64,000 bases of DNA, taken from Neorhizobium alkalisoli. Its GTDB lineage: Bacteria > Pseudomonadota > Alphaproteobacteria > Rhizobiales > Rhizobiaceae. Position numbers and translations under genes: made by a program. The DNA lies in NCBI RefSeq assembly GCF_007829835.1, contig NZ_VIWP01000009.1:124001-188000 (forward strand). The letters are read 5' to 3'. Numbering within the stretch: position 1 is the stretch's first letter; each line of letters starts with the position of its first letter. The notes below the pieces were generated by a model. It ran no database searches, was not told the origin of the DNA, and saw nothing but the letters and a program-made list of their open reading frames with translations. Shown in pieces: positions 17,952 to 25,519 of this stretch.

Positions 17952-18245
17952 ATGCCCGACACAAGCAAGCAGACCCGACGTCTCCTCGTCATCTCCGCGG
18001 TGGCAGCATTCATCGCGGCGACCGCCCCGACGGCAGAGGCATCCGCGACGTGGATCCCCGATCTGGTGTTCCCGGAAACCGCTCCAGTTCCGATGGCGAA
18101 ACCTGAACATGCCGTCACCGGATCGATCCCGCGGGACAACAAGGGACCTGCCGCGCGCCAGATCGGGCGCGGGACCGCTCCCAAGGCGACACGGAGGGAA
18201 ACGCAACGCGCCCCGGTTTCCAATGCGAAGGAGGCTCAACGATGA
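17952..18245 (+). CDS. Small exported protein of unknown function
   Basis: A 97-residue protein has a basic start (KQTRRLL), a hydrophobic core and likely cleavage after AEA or ASA near residue 30. The rest is rich in Pro, Ala and basic residues and probably disordered. ATG 17952 sits 8 bases after GAGAGG; ATG 17946 is too close. Its stop overlaps the next small gene as ATGA. Function unknown. Confidence 0.5.
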   Translation: MPDTSKQTRRLLVISAVAAFIAATAPTAEASATWIPDLVFPETAPVPMAKPEHAVTGSIPRDNKGPAARQIGRGTAPKATRRETQRAPVSNAKEAQR

Positions 18246-18388
18246 CCGCAACTTCGTCATATCCGCGCCGCCGCCGGGCGGTCGCCCGGGTAGCCGTGAA
18301 AGCCGTGCCGAGCCTTCCCATGGTCGTCGGACTATATTTCCTGAGCATGGGCCTGCTGTCCCTCGCCCTCGCGCTTCACCGAGCATGA
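18242..18388 (+). CDS. 48-residue membrane protein coupled to the preceding gene
   Basis: The frame begins MTATSSYPRRRRAVARVAVK and has one hydrophobic helix (about residues 24-46). It overlaps the exported-protein gene by ATGA, and GGAGG lies 10 bases before the start. The overlap and ribosome site support it as real. A short basic N-terminus and a single helix suggest a small inner-membrane protein working with its neighbour. Confidence 0.5.
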   Translation: MTATSSYPRRRRAVARVAVKAVPSLPMVVGLYFLSMGLLSLALALHRA

Positions 18389-18743
18389 TGTCGGCCTTGG
18401 TCTTGCAGGGTTCATGTCACTGTAGCCCCGCGGTAGTCTTCGTACATCGCGTATTGCCAGCTATTCGGGCGGACGCGGTCGCGATCCCGCTCTCCCCCTA
18501 AATGCTCTCGACCTGGGTAAGGCCGCATAACTCAAACCAAATGGCCTCCGGCATACCCGGTACGGTTCAGATGGTATAGACCCGGTGCACTCGTGTCTCT
18601 GGACGCTAGTTGCCGCCAACGTCATCCGAAAATGAGTAAATTATTCCCACTTGCCGCTTTTTGATGCGAAGCTATCTCCTTACAACACGCGCAACATCCT
18701 GCATTAGGAAGCAGTCGACTATCGATCTCAAAAGGGACGTGAA
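18389..18743. other. Intergenic 355 bp before the ABC importer
   Basis: GC drops from about 18.6 kb on, and the promoter of the importer operon must lie here. No repeat or riboswitch structure was recognised by eye. The drop may mark the left edge of the accessory region. Confidence 0.35.
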
Positions 18744-19517
18744 ATGAAGTTGCTCTCACTATTAGTTGTGGCAGGTGCCTTGCAAGCGGCCTTGGTTGCC
18801 CCGGTTCATGCGGGCGAGAATCTTGACCAGATCAAGAGCGCTGGCGTTTTCAAAATCGGGACCGAAGGCACGTACGCTCCCTTCACCTTCCACGATTCCA
18901 GCAACAAACTGGTCGGGTTCGATGTCGAAATCGGAGAAGCCGTCGCCAAAAAGCTCGGCGTGAAGGCCGAATTTATCGAGGGCAAATGGGACGGCCTAAT
19001 CGCCGGTCTTGACGCCAAACGCTATGACGCCGTCATCAATCAGGTCGGCATCACCGACGCCCGGAAACAGAAATTCAATTTCTCCGACCCTTACATCGCG
19101 TCAAAAGCGGTCCTGATCGTCAAGGAGGGGAATTCCGACATCAAAGGCTTCAGCGATCTGAAAGGCAAAAAGTCTGCGCAGTCCCTTACCAGCAATTTCG
19201 GCAAGCTCGCTGAGGCGTCTGGGGCAGAGATTGTTGGTACAGACGGTTTCGATCAGTCGATCCAGCTTGTCCTCACAGGCCGAGCGGAAGCGACGATCAA
19301 CGACAGCCTCTCGTTCCTAGACTTCAAGAAGCATCAGCCGAAGGCCCCGGTGAAGATTGTTGCCGAGCAAGCAGACGCTGACTACTCTGGTATCATCGTC
19401 CGCAAGGGCGATGACGATCTGGTAGCGGCGATCAATAACGCTCTTGCCGACATCAAGACTGACGGCACCTACAAGGCGATCTCTGACAAATATTTCGGAC
19501 AGGACGTCTCGAAATAG
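18744..19517 (+). CDS. Periplasmic amino-acid (cystine-type) binding protein
   Basis: The 257-residue protein has a Sec signal (cleavage after VHA near 23) and a class II periplasmic-binding fold: an FKIGTEGTYAPFTF start, GFDVEIGEAVAKKLG, WDGLIAGLDAKRYDAV and FSDPY segments as in FliY/TcyJ-like cystine binders. It captures the ligand for the permease and ATPase encoded next. A hairpin with T-run follows the gene and likely limits read-through, giving excess binding protein. Cysteine/cystine is the likeliest ligand; other polar amino acids are possible. Confidence 0.85.
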   Translation: MKLLSLLVVAGALQAALVAPVHAGENLDQIKSAGVFKIGTEGTYAPFTFHDSSNKLVGFDVEIGEAVAKKLGVKAEFIEGKWDGLIAGLDAKRYDAVINQVGITDARKQKFNFSDPYIASKAVLIVKEGNSDIKGFSDLKGKKSAQSLTSNFGKLAEASGAEIVGTDGFDQSIQLVLTGRAEATINDSLSFLDFKKHQPKAPVKIVAEQADADYSGIIVRKGDDDLVAAINNALADIKTDGTYKAISDKYFGQDVSK

Positions 19518-19549
19518 AGGCCTATCGACCTGTCAAAGGGACTTTTGAA

Positions 19550-19583
19550 GCGTCCGGCTGCCAACGCCGGACGCATTCTTTTT
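19550..19583 (+). terminator. Terminator/attenuator inside the ABC operon
   Basis: GCGTCCGGC (19550-19558) and GCCGGACGC (19566-19574) form a perfect 9-bp stem with a 7-base loop, followed by ATTCTTTTT. It lies between the binding-protein stop and the permease start. Partial termination here would explain the usual excess of binding protein. Confidence 0.8.
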
Positions 19584-19594
19584 AGAGGATCAAA

Positions 19595-20275
19595 GTGTCA
19601 CACTGGCTTGAAGTCATGATGAGCGCCCTGCCCACTCTACTCTGGGCGGGCGTAAAGTTCACCGTTCCCCTGACGATAATGTCCTTTGCCATGGGTTTGG
19701 TTCTCGGCCTGCTGACGGCTGTGGCGAGGCTCTTCGGCGCTTGGCCATTTGCGGCCGTCGCACGTTTTTACGTTTGGATCATCCGTGGCACGCCCCTGTT
19801 GGTTCAGCTGTTCGTGATTTTTTATGGACTCCCTAGCGTGGGTATTCTGCTGGATGCCTTCCCCGCCGCGCTTATAGGGTTCACGCTGAATATCGGAGCA
19901 TACACATCTGAGATCATCCGTGCTGCGATCTCTTCGGTTCCGAAAGGTCAATGGGAAGCTGCTTATTCGACCGGCATGAATTGGTCGCAGGCGATGCGGA
20001 AGACCATCTTGCCCCAAGCCACCAGAGTGTCGATCCCGCCTCTCTCAAACACATTCATCTCTCTCGTCAAAGACACCTCCCTCGCCGCTGCGATTACGGT
20101 ACCAGAACTGTTTCAAGCAGCTCAGCGAGTTGTAGCTACCACGTACGAACCGCTGATTTTGTATATCGAGGCAGCAATCATCTATCTCATCCTGAGTTCC
20201 GTCCTTTCAGCGCTGCAGTCTCGGATGGAGGTCAGGTTCTCTAGGTATGGTGGGAGCCTGGAGGCCAACCGATGA
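19595..20275 (+). CDS. ABC amino-acid permease (cystine type)
   Basis: The 226-residue inner-membrane protein has about five helices and the EAA loop (QWEAAYSTGMNWSQAMRKTILPQA segment) that docks to the ATPase. Sequence resembles TcyL/YecS-type permeases. The start is GTG 19595, just after GAGGATC. Only one permease is encoded, so it probably forms a homodimer. The end overlaps the ATPase gene as ATGA. Confidence 0.86.
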   Translation: MSHWLEVMMSALPTLLWAGVKFTVPLTIMSFAMGLVLGLLTAVARLFGAWPFAAVARFYVWIIRGTPLLVQLFVIFYGLPSVGILLDAFPAALIGFTLNIGAYTSEIIRAAISSVPKGQWEAAYSTGMNWSQAMRKTILPQATRVSIPPLSNTFISLVKDTSLAAAITVPELFQAAQRVVATTYEPLILYIEAAIIYLILSSVLSALQSRMEVRFSRYGGSLEANR

Positions 20276-21027
20276 TCACTTTGCAGAACATCGAGAAGCG
20301 CTTCGGCGACGCCGTGATCCTGAAGGACATTTCCCTCAGTCTTCCAGAAGGTACGGTCACGGCTTTGGTTGGACCGTCCGGCGGAGGGAAAAGCACGCTC
20401 CTACGCTGCGTCAATCTCCTCGAACAACCGTACAGCGGGGCCGTCCAAATCGGGAACGACCGTATCGACTTCCGGCCCGGCGAGAAGCCGCGTTGGCGCG
20501 ATATCCAGAAGATCCGCCAACAGACCGGTATGGTGTTTCAGAACTTCCAACTTTTCCCTCACCGTACGGCCATCGAGAACGTGATGGAGGGTCTGATAGT
20601 GGTTCAAAAGTGGTCGAGGCAAAAGGCCCGTGATCGCGCGCTGGAACTACTCACGAAGGTCGGGATGGACCATAAGGCGGATGCTTGGCCTTCCAACCTG
20701 TCCGGGGGCCAGCAACAGCGGGTTGCCATCGCCAGGGCTCTCGCCCCCTCCCCACAGGTTCTGCTCTGTGACGAGCCGACATCCGCTCTCGATCCGGAGC
20801 TTGCTGCTGAAGTCGTAGACGTCCTCGCGCGGCTGGCCCGTGACGGCACCACGATGGTGATGGCGACACACGATCTTCGTCTAGCCTCGCAGATTGCCGG
20901 TCGCGTCGTATTCTTGGAAGCTGGCTCTGTGGTCGAGACGGGCTCACCGGCAGAGATTTTTCGCTCGCCCACCAACGGACGGACGAAGCGCTTTGTCTCC
21001 TCAATCAACGCTGCTCAGAGTTTTTGA
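20272..21027 (+). CDS. ABC transporter ATPase (amino-acid type)
   Basis: The 251-residue ATPase has Walker A GPSGGGKST, Q-loop VFQNFQLFPH, signature LSGGQQQR, Walker B LLCDEPTSALD and H-loop ATHD, all intact. It powers the cystine-type permease whose gene it overlaps by 4 bases. It is of the GlnQ/TcyN class. Confidence 0.9.
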   Translation: MITLQNIEKRFGDAVILKDISLSLPEGTVTALVGPSGGGKSTLLRCVNLLEQPYSGAVQIGNDRIDFRPGEKPRWRDIQKIRQQTGMVFQNFQLFPHRTAIENVMEGLIVVQKWSRQKARDRALELLTKVGMDHKADAWPSNLSGGQQQRVAIARALAPSPQVLLCDEPTSALDPELAAEVVDVLARLARDGTTMVMATHDLRLASQIAGRVVFLEAGSVVETGSPAEIFRSPTNGRTKRFVSSINAAQSF

Positions 21028-21051
21028 GCATAATGACAAGGAGGACGCGAT

Positions 21052-21321
21052 ATGAGCCGTCACAACGTTACCGTGACAGTGCCAACCCAGACGGACCGGG
21101 AAGTAATCATCGGATATGCCCCTCCCCTGCGGACCTTCTTTCTGGAGGCGTTTCCTGATCCAGAAGCCGACGCTTGCGGCTTGTGGCTTGGCGGCGTCCA
21201 TCAAGAATTTGGCAGCCTCGAAATTCACGGCCTGGGGAAAGACGCCATCGTTGGCATGACAAAGGAAGCAGGTACTCGAACGCCCCCGAGCGTCGGTAAA
21301 CGGCTCGGTATCGTCCAATAA
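21052..21321 (+). CDS. 89-residue hypothetical protein in the ABC operon
   Basis: It follows the ATPase by 24 bp with an AAGGAGG site before ATG 21052, so it is very likely co-transcribed. The sequence has an RTFFLEAFPDPEADACGLWLGG segment and no signal or membrane helix. No family was recognised. Its position suggests a role in handling the imported amino acid. Confidence 0.6.
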   Translation: MSRHNVTVTVPTQTDREVIIGYAPPLRTFFLEAFPDPEADACGLWLGGVHQEFGSLEIHGLGKDAIVGMTKEAGTRTPPSVGKRLGIVQ

Positions 21322-21327
21322 ATATAC

Positions 21328-21360
21328 CCGGCATCGAACACATCGAGGGTTCGATGTCGG
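21328..21360 (+). terminator. Hairpin after the ABC operon
   Basis: CCGGCATCGAAC (21328-21339) pairs with GTTCGATGTCGG (21349-21360), 11 of 12 pairs plus a G-U, over a 9-base loop. No T-run follows. It probably marks the operon end. Confidence 0.5.
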
Positions 21361-21391
21361 CACCACGAGACGTTGGGACCGTCGGGCGAAT

Positions 21392-21625
21392 TCAGGTTCC
21401 GCCAGAGCTTTTTTGATGAGGGGAGAAGGCTTCGATGAAAAGCGGTGCGTTCTCAGCAGCGTGACCTAAGAGACGATTCAGATCGAACTCCGCCCAGCTC
21501 CCCGAAGAGCTGCTGCCCGACCCGCCGAAGTGGCTCTTGAAATGTTCGAGTAGGCTCCAGCCGTTGCCCTGTGCCGCAACCTCGCAGATCAGCGTTTCGA
21601 ACCCGCGCACTGCTTCTAAAGGCAT
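21392..21625 (-). pseudogene. Possible remnant of a hypothetical protein gene
   Basis: The 77-codon frame contains GSSSSGSWAEFDLNRLL and AAENAPLFIEAF, a pattern I associate with the N-terminal part of longer uncharacterised bacterial proteins. After that the frame loses resemblance and stops. It may be a truncated copy left at the edge of the AbiE module. An intact small protein remains possible. Confidence 0.35.
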
Positions 21626-21681
21626 TGGGCTGGGCGTATCAAAACGCTAGGAAGGCTCCATTTTCATTATCTGGTTCTCCG

Positions 21682-22599
21682 TCAGGTGAAGAGCTTGTTG
21701 AGCTCGTCCCCGTGTGCCTTGTGCTTGTCAGGGTTCTCGGCGCCGAGCTTCTTCAGGTTCAGCAGCTTCCAGCGCACAGCGGGAAGTTCTGCCGCCTGCG
21801 GCAAGCCGATGGCTTCGAAGTCCGGTTCGCCGTCGTGTAGCGTGATCAGGAACCTTTGCGCATTCGCGTCGAGGCGCGCACCGATATCGGCGATCAGGTG
21901 TTCCCTCGTGGCGATGAGGTCGTCGAGCTTGACGGGGATGGTCGTCATGCCGACGAATTCGCGCGCATAGGGCTCATCGAGATTGCTGCGTGACGGCCGG
22001 AGCAGTTCGTGCGCCGGTCGCGGTGAGCTGGCGACGTAGACGAGGAACGTGCGGAAAAGTTCGTCGGTGAGCCCTTCGTTCTCATAGAGGAGCTTGACGT
22101 CGAACAGGTCGCGCGGGTGCTGGCGGTCCATGGCAGCATGGAGCTTCCCGCCGAACAGGTCTTCGAAAGACACCACCTGCACGGCGGCATAGCCGAACTC
22201 ATCTTCCACGGCGGCGGATACGGCGCGATCCTCTGGATCGTGGACGACGCCCCTTGTGACGGGCGAAGTTTCGATTTTGACCTCGGCGCCGCGGAGGCGG
22301 GCGCGGATGCGGGTTGCGCCGCCGCCGCCGCCGTCGATGCGGCGGGCATCAAGGTCGGCGATGCCACGGCTGGCGGCGGTCATGATCCGGTCAAGCGTTT
22401 CGTTGATGTCGGCAAGGCTCTCGGCGCGGTCTCGCACCGGCAGGTAGGTCAGGTCGATGTCGACCGAAAGGCGCGGCATTTCGCGGTAGAACAGGTTGAT
22501 GGCCGTACCGCCTTTGAGGGCAAAAGCCTTCTCCTGCGCAATGAACGGCAGGAGGCGCACCAGCAAGGATACCTCCGCGGCGTAAGGTTCACGGGCCAT
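21682..22599 (-). CDS. abiEii: AbiEii-type nucleotidyltransferase toxin
   Basis: The 305-residue protein has the DNA-polymerase-beta-like nucleotidyltransferase signature LKGGTAINL followed by a DIDLTY metal motif, and later an EDLFGGKL...DLFDVK region typical of AbiEii/AbiGii toxins. The family acts in phage defence; a related toxin (MenT) modifies tRNA acceptor ends. Its start overlaps the antitoxin gene by 11 bases, so translation is coupled. All key residues are present, so it looks active. Confidence 0.88.
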   Translation of the reverse strand: MAREPYAAEVSLLVRLLPFIAQEKAFALKGGTAINLFYREMPRLSVDIDLTYLPVRDRAESLADINETLDRIMTAASRGIADLDARRIDGGGGGATRIRARLRGAEVKIETSPVTRGVVHDPEDRAVSAAVEDEFGYAAVQVVSFEDLFGGKLHAAMDRQHPRDLFDVKLLYENEGLTDELFRTFLVYVASSPRPAHELLRPSRSNLDEPYAREFVGMTTIPVKLDDLIATREHLIADIGARLDANAQRFLITLHDGEPDFEAIGLPQAAELPAVRWKLLNLKKLGAENPDKHKAHGDELNKLFT

Positions 22600-23404
22600 C
22601 GGTTTCTTCTGTTGCCTGTACGAATTCCGGAGGGACCATGATCCGGTATCGGGAATGTATTCGGCCGCCCTTCACCAGCGCGCGGTCGCCGGTGCCGAGG
22701 TCAAAGTCCTCTGCCTTGAGACGTTTGCGCCAGGAATGATTGTGGCGGTCAGCGAAAACGAAGAACAGACGGCGGACCTTGATCTTGCGGCAGCTGTTGA
22801 GGAGTGCTGCGAGGCGGCGCGGGCTGAGCGTGGCGAGCCCTTCGAACACCATATCGAGATTATGGAAGCTCTCCTGTTCCGGCAGTTCGTCGAGGGCTTC
22901 GAGGATCGCGCGTTCCGGGGAGGATATCCGCATGGCCCAGCCCCAGGGCAACGTGGTCGCGCTCTCCGACTTGTTTTCGATGAGGCCGAGATCGGCTTCA
23001 CTGAACAGGGAAAGGCTGCGCATCGTTAACGGCGTGTCGAGCTTAAGGCGTGCCAGCCATGTCGGTATGGTATCGCCGTAGAGCCATGCGGGCCGGGACG
23101 TACCGAGAGATAGGTAATGGATGTGGCCCAGCAGGCTGAGCGCGGTGCTGCCACCGGCATGGACCGGATAGTTCATGATATGCTGGAGTGAAAGCAGGCA
23201 GGTCCGCCAGTCGAGCGGGGCCGGCTGCGGGGCCGGACGGCGGAAAACCCCGCGCTCAAGGCGCTCCAGCCAGCCGCTGTCTATGTATTTGCGGGTCAGG
23301 AACCGGCTGACGCCGTGTTTTTCCAGCCATGTCGCATCCACGACAAAGCCGGCCGGGACGGCTTGGAGAACTGTCTTTAGCTTATCTTCTTTCAGTGAAC
23401 CCAT
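22589..23404 (-). CDS. abiEi: AbiEi-type antitoxin/transcriptional repressor
   Basis: This 271-residue protein precedes the toxin gene and has an N-terminal winged-helix-like region (SRFLTRKYIDSGWLERLERGVF) and a C-terminal antitoxin domain (SPERAILEALDELP...). AbiEi proteins neutralise AbiEii and repress their shared promoter by binding repeats. Candidate repeats are seen just upstream of the start. Together with abiEii it forms a type IV toxin-antitoxin module, often carried by mobile elements. Confidence 0.87.
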   Translation of the reverse strand: MGSLKEDKLKTVLQAVPAGFVVDATWLEKHGVSRFLTRKYIDSGWLERLERGVFRRPAPQPAPLDWRTCLLSLQHIMNYPVHAGGSTALSLLGHIHYLSLGTSRPAWLYGDTIPTWLARLKLDTPLTMRSLSLFSEADLGLIENKSESATTLPWGWAMRISSPERAILEALDELPEQESFHNLDMVFEGLATLSPRRLAALLNSCRKIKVRRLFFVFADRHNHSWRKRLKAEDFDLGTGDRALVKGGRIHSRYRIMVPPEFVQATEETDGP

Positions 23405-23406
23405 GG

Positions 23407-23429
23407 TTCACATAATGGCGCATTCATAA
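23407..23429 (-). promoter_or_regulatory. Repeats at the abiE start, possible AbiEi operator
   Basis: TTCACATAA (23407-23415) and TTCATAA (23423-23429) are spaced direct repeats immediately upstream of the AbiEi start. AbiEi proteins are known to bind promoter repeats, so this is a candidate autoregulatory site. The repeats are short. Confidence 0.3.
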
Positions 23430-23873
23430 AGAGTATTGCAAGGCCTCTTTGTGAGAGGTGATATTTGGGTATCCGGAGTACACGAAAATAGAGTTTTTCG
23501 AAGAGGTGTGCGCCGCGCTATAGCAGGTCAAGCTCTAAGCTGACGCCCCGCCCCCTCCCCGAGGCCGGGTTTCGGACCATGCGGGTGGCGATCCTTTGCG
23601 CACGATAGAGCTGTAGCGTAGGTTTTGGTTGCGGGGGCCTGAACGCAGCGAGACTTGCAAATTTCTCTGGTCTTGATGGGATGTGAACCCGCGCCCTTCA
23701 TCGAATGCGGAAATTATTTCCGCATTTATATTTTGCTCCATCCGCTTGCTCTCGAAGGAAATCGAACCGACGACGGAGTGGCCCTCATTTCACCAGACAA
23801 TAAAGCACATAGGCATAATACAGCATGCGTTCGGACTGAAAGTAGATGAACTAAGGCACTTAGACAGAACATC
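23430..23873. other. Gene-free junction with tRNA-like remnant and palindrome
   Basis: No convincing gene lies in these 444 bp. The complement of 23626-23639 reads GGCCCCCGCAACCA, matching the 3' end of bacterial initiator tRNA as I recall it, without the rest of a tRNA. TGCGGAAAT-T-ATTTCCGCA (23706-23724) is a perfect 9-bp inverted repeat. Both suggest a junction of an integrated element. Confidence 0.4.
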
Positions 23874-24146
23874 TCACCGGTTCGGATAGATTTTTACAAG
23901 ATATTCTGCATAAGCAGCGACAAAAGTCTCCCGAGACAATTCGAGATCTCCCTTATGCCGAAGTGCGGCATTGCAGGCACTCACAGCACTCCAATACGGT
24001 TGCCCACTCCGGATGGTGAAGCCTGTAGTGAGATACTTCAACGCTTCGCGCGGAGACTGGATTGCCCTGTCCTGATAGTGGTCGTGTCTGATGATCACCG
24101 GGTGTTCCCATTCCAGACGAAAACCAACCGTTATAATCGAAGACAT
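23874..24146 (-). CDS. DUF982 protein
   Basis: The 90-residue protein has the DUF982 pattern: WEHPV near the start, SPREALKYL, YWSAVSACNAAL and a final RETFVAAYAEYL segment. These small proteins are abundant in Rhizobiales, often in many copies, and have no known function. A second member lies at 32203-32463. It follows the GH130 operon by position but is upstream of nothing on its own strand. Confidence 0.8.
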   Translation of the reverse strand: MSSIITVGFRLEWEHPVIIRHDHYQDRAIQSPREALKYLTTGFTIRSGQPYWSAVSACNAALRHKGDLELSRETFVAAYAEYLVKIYPNR

Positions 24147-24178
24147 GCGAGTTCTTCTCCGTTCAGGCGAGTGGATCG

Positions 24179-25519
24179 TTAACCGTCAAGGGTAAGCAGA
24201 AGATCGACGATCTTGATTGTCGAGAAATTCGAGAACGTGTCGCAGACCGCGTAGGGCAGGATAATCTGGTCATTATGGCGCATGGCGCCGCAAGTGTAGA
24301 CGACGTTCGGGACATATCCCTCCCGTTCCGATGGCTCCGGCCTGACAAGCGGTTCTCTGGAGCGGGCGAGGACCTTGGACGGATCGCTTTTGTCGAGCAG
24401 CGCTGCGCCGATCGCATATTTGCGCACAGGACCGACACCATGGGTCAACAAGAGCCACCCCTCGTCCAACTCTATCGGCGAGCCGCAATTTCCCATTTGA
24501 ACGAATTCCCATGGAAATTTGGGACTGAGGATGAGTTGCCCTCCATCCCAGGTGTAGAGATCATCGGAATAGATGAGATAGAGATTTTCGTTATCCTGCC
24601 GGCCGATCATCGCATACTGGGCGTCGACCTTGCGGGGAAACAATCCCATTCCCTTGTTCCTTGCCGCTGATCCTCGAAGCGGCGTCATCCGGAACGAGAT
24701 GAAATCGTCGGTCTCCAGCAGTTCCGAGCGGATGGCCTTGCCGCTATAGGCGGTATAGGTGGCGTAGAATTTTGTTTGCCCGCTGTCTTCGAAAGCCACA
24801 AACCGTGCATCTTCGATACCGTTCGACTGCGCAGGCGTAATCGGAAAGATCACCCTTTCACTAATATGTTGCTGAGCGGAGAAACTCAGCTTCACCGGCT
24901 CGTCACCGGTTACGGATCGCGGCGTTTGTATTTTAGGTGTCGAGGCAAGACGCGCGGTAGGCTCGATTTCCACGCTTCCGTCCGCTTTAATCAATCCGGT
25001 TCGAAATGTCAGCGAGGAGACATGTCCCTCGCCGACGGCTCGCAGGCTCAGGATGAAGCGCCGGCTTCCGGGCGAGACACCCGATTGATCCGGATGCGCG
25101 ACGATGCTCGGGTTGAACAGCGCCGAAGCCTCGAAAGAATATTCATGCAGGAAGTAAGCACCGACAAGCTGGCGTTGAACCTTGGTGAACTCCGTATGCG
25201 GCGTAAACGCATCCTCCATGTCCTCTGCCCGGCATTCGAATGTTGCCAGCAAGTTGCGGTGGCGACCTTCGAAATTTTCCAGGATATCCGCGAGCATGCT
25301 TTCGGCCGTCTGCAGATCCAGCGCCAGAACCCGATCGACGATGTGATTGGCGCGTGTCTTGTCCGTCGGATTGAGATCGCGCGGCTCTGTTGCCGGTTTG
25401 AACGGGCGCACGACAACCCGCGACGGATCGGGACGCAGGAAAAGCGCCTGGCGGTTCAGAAAAGTGGATTGGGACAAGATGATCTCGATCTGTCTGGATG
25501 TGTCGGAGCGCTTATGCAC
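24179..25519 (-). CDS. GH130-type glycoside phosphorylase/hydrolase
   Basis: The 446-residue protein resembles GH130 (five-bladed propeller): NPSIVAHPD, GIEDARFV with the putative catalytic Asp, GLFPRKV, WEFVQMGNCGSPI, LLTHGVGPVRKYAIGAALLD and an EGYVPNVVYTCGAM end. GH130 enzymes phosphorolyse or hydrolyse beta-mannosides, releasing mannose-1-phosphate or mannose. It lacks a signal peptide, so it acts in the cytoplasm. It is the last gene of the operon with the glycosyltransferase fusion and the mannose-6-phosphate isomerase, overlapping the former by 8 bases. Linkage specificity is unknown. Confidence 0.78.
   Translation of the reverse strand: MHKRSDTSRQIEIILSQSTFLNRQALFLRPDPSRVVVRPFKPATEPRDLNPTDKTRANHIVDRVLALDLQTAESMLADILENFEGRHRNLLATFECRAEDMEDAFTPHTEFTKVQRQLVGAYFLHEYSFEASALFNPSIVAHPDQSGVSPGSRRFILSLRAVGEGHVSSLTFRTGLIKADGSVEIEPTARLASTPKIQTPRSVTGDEPVKLSFSAQQHISERVIFPITPAQSNGIEDARFVAFEDSGQTKFYATYTAYSGKAIRSELLETDDFISFRMTPLRGSAARNKGMGLFPRKVDAQYAMIGRQDNENLYLIYSDDLYTWDGGQLILSPKFPWEFVQMGNCGSPIELDEGWLLLTHGVGPVRKYAIGAALLDKSDPSKVLARSREPLVRPEPSEREGYVPNVVYTCGAMRHNDQIILPYAVCDTFSNFSTIKIVDLLLTLDG

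Noticed and set aside
23600..23700. Intact tRNA gene on the minus strand
   Set aside because: Only a 3'-end-like stretch and a T-arm-like stretch are seen; no anticodon or D arm can be folded between them.
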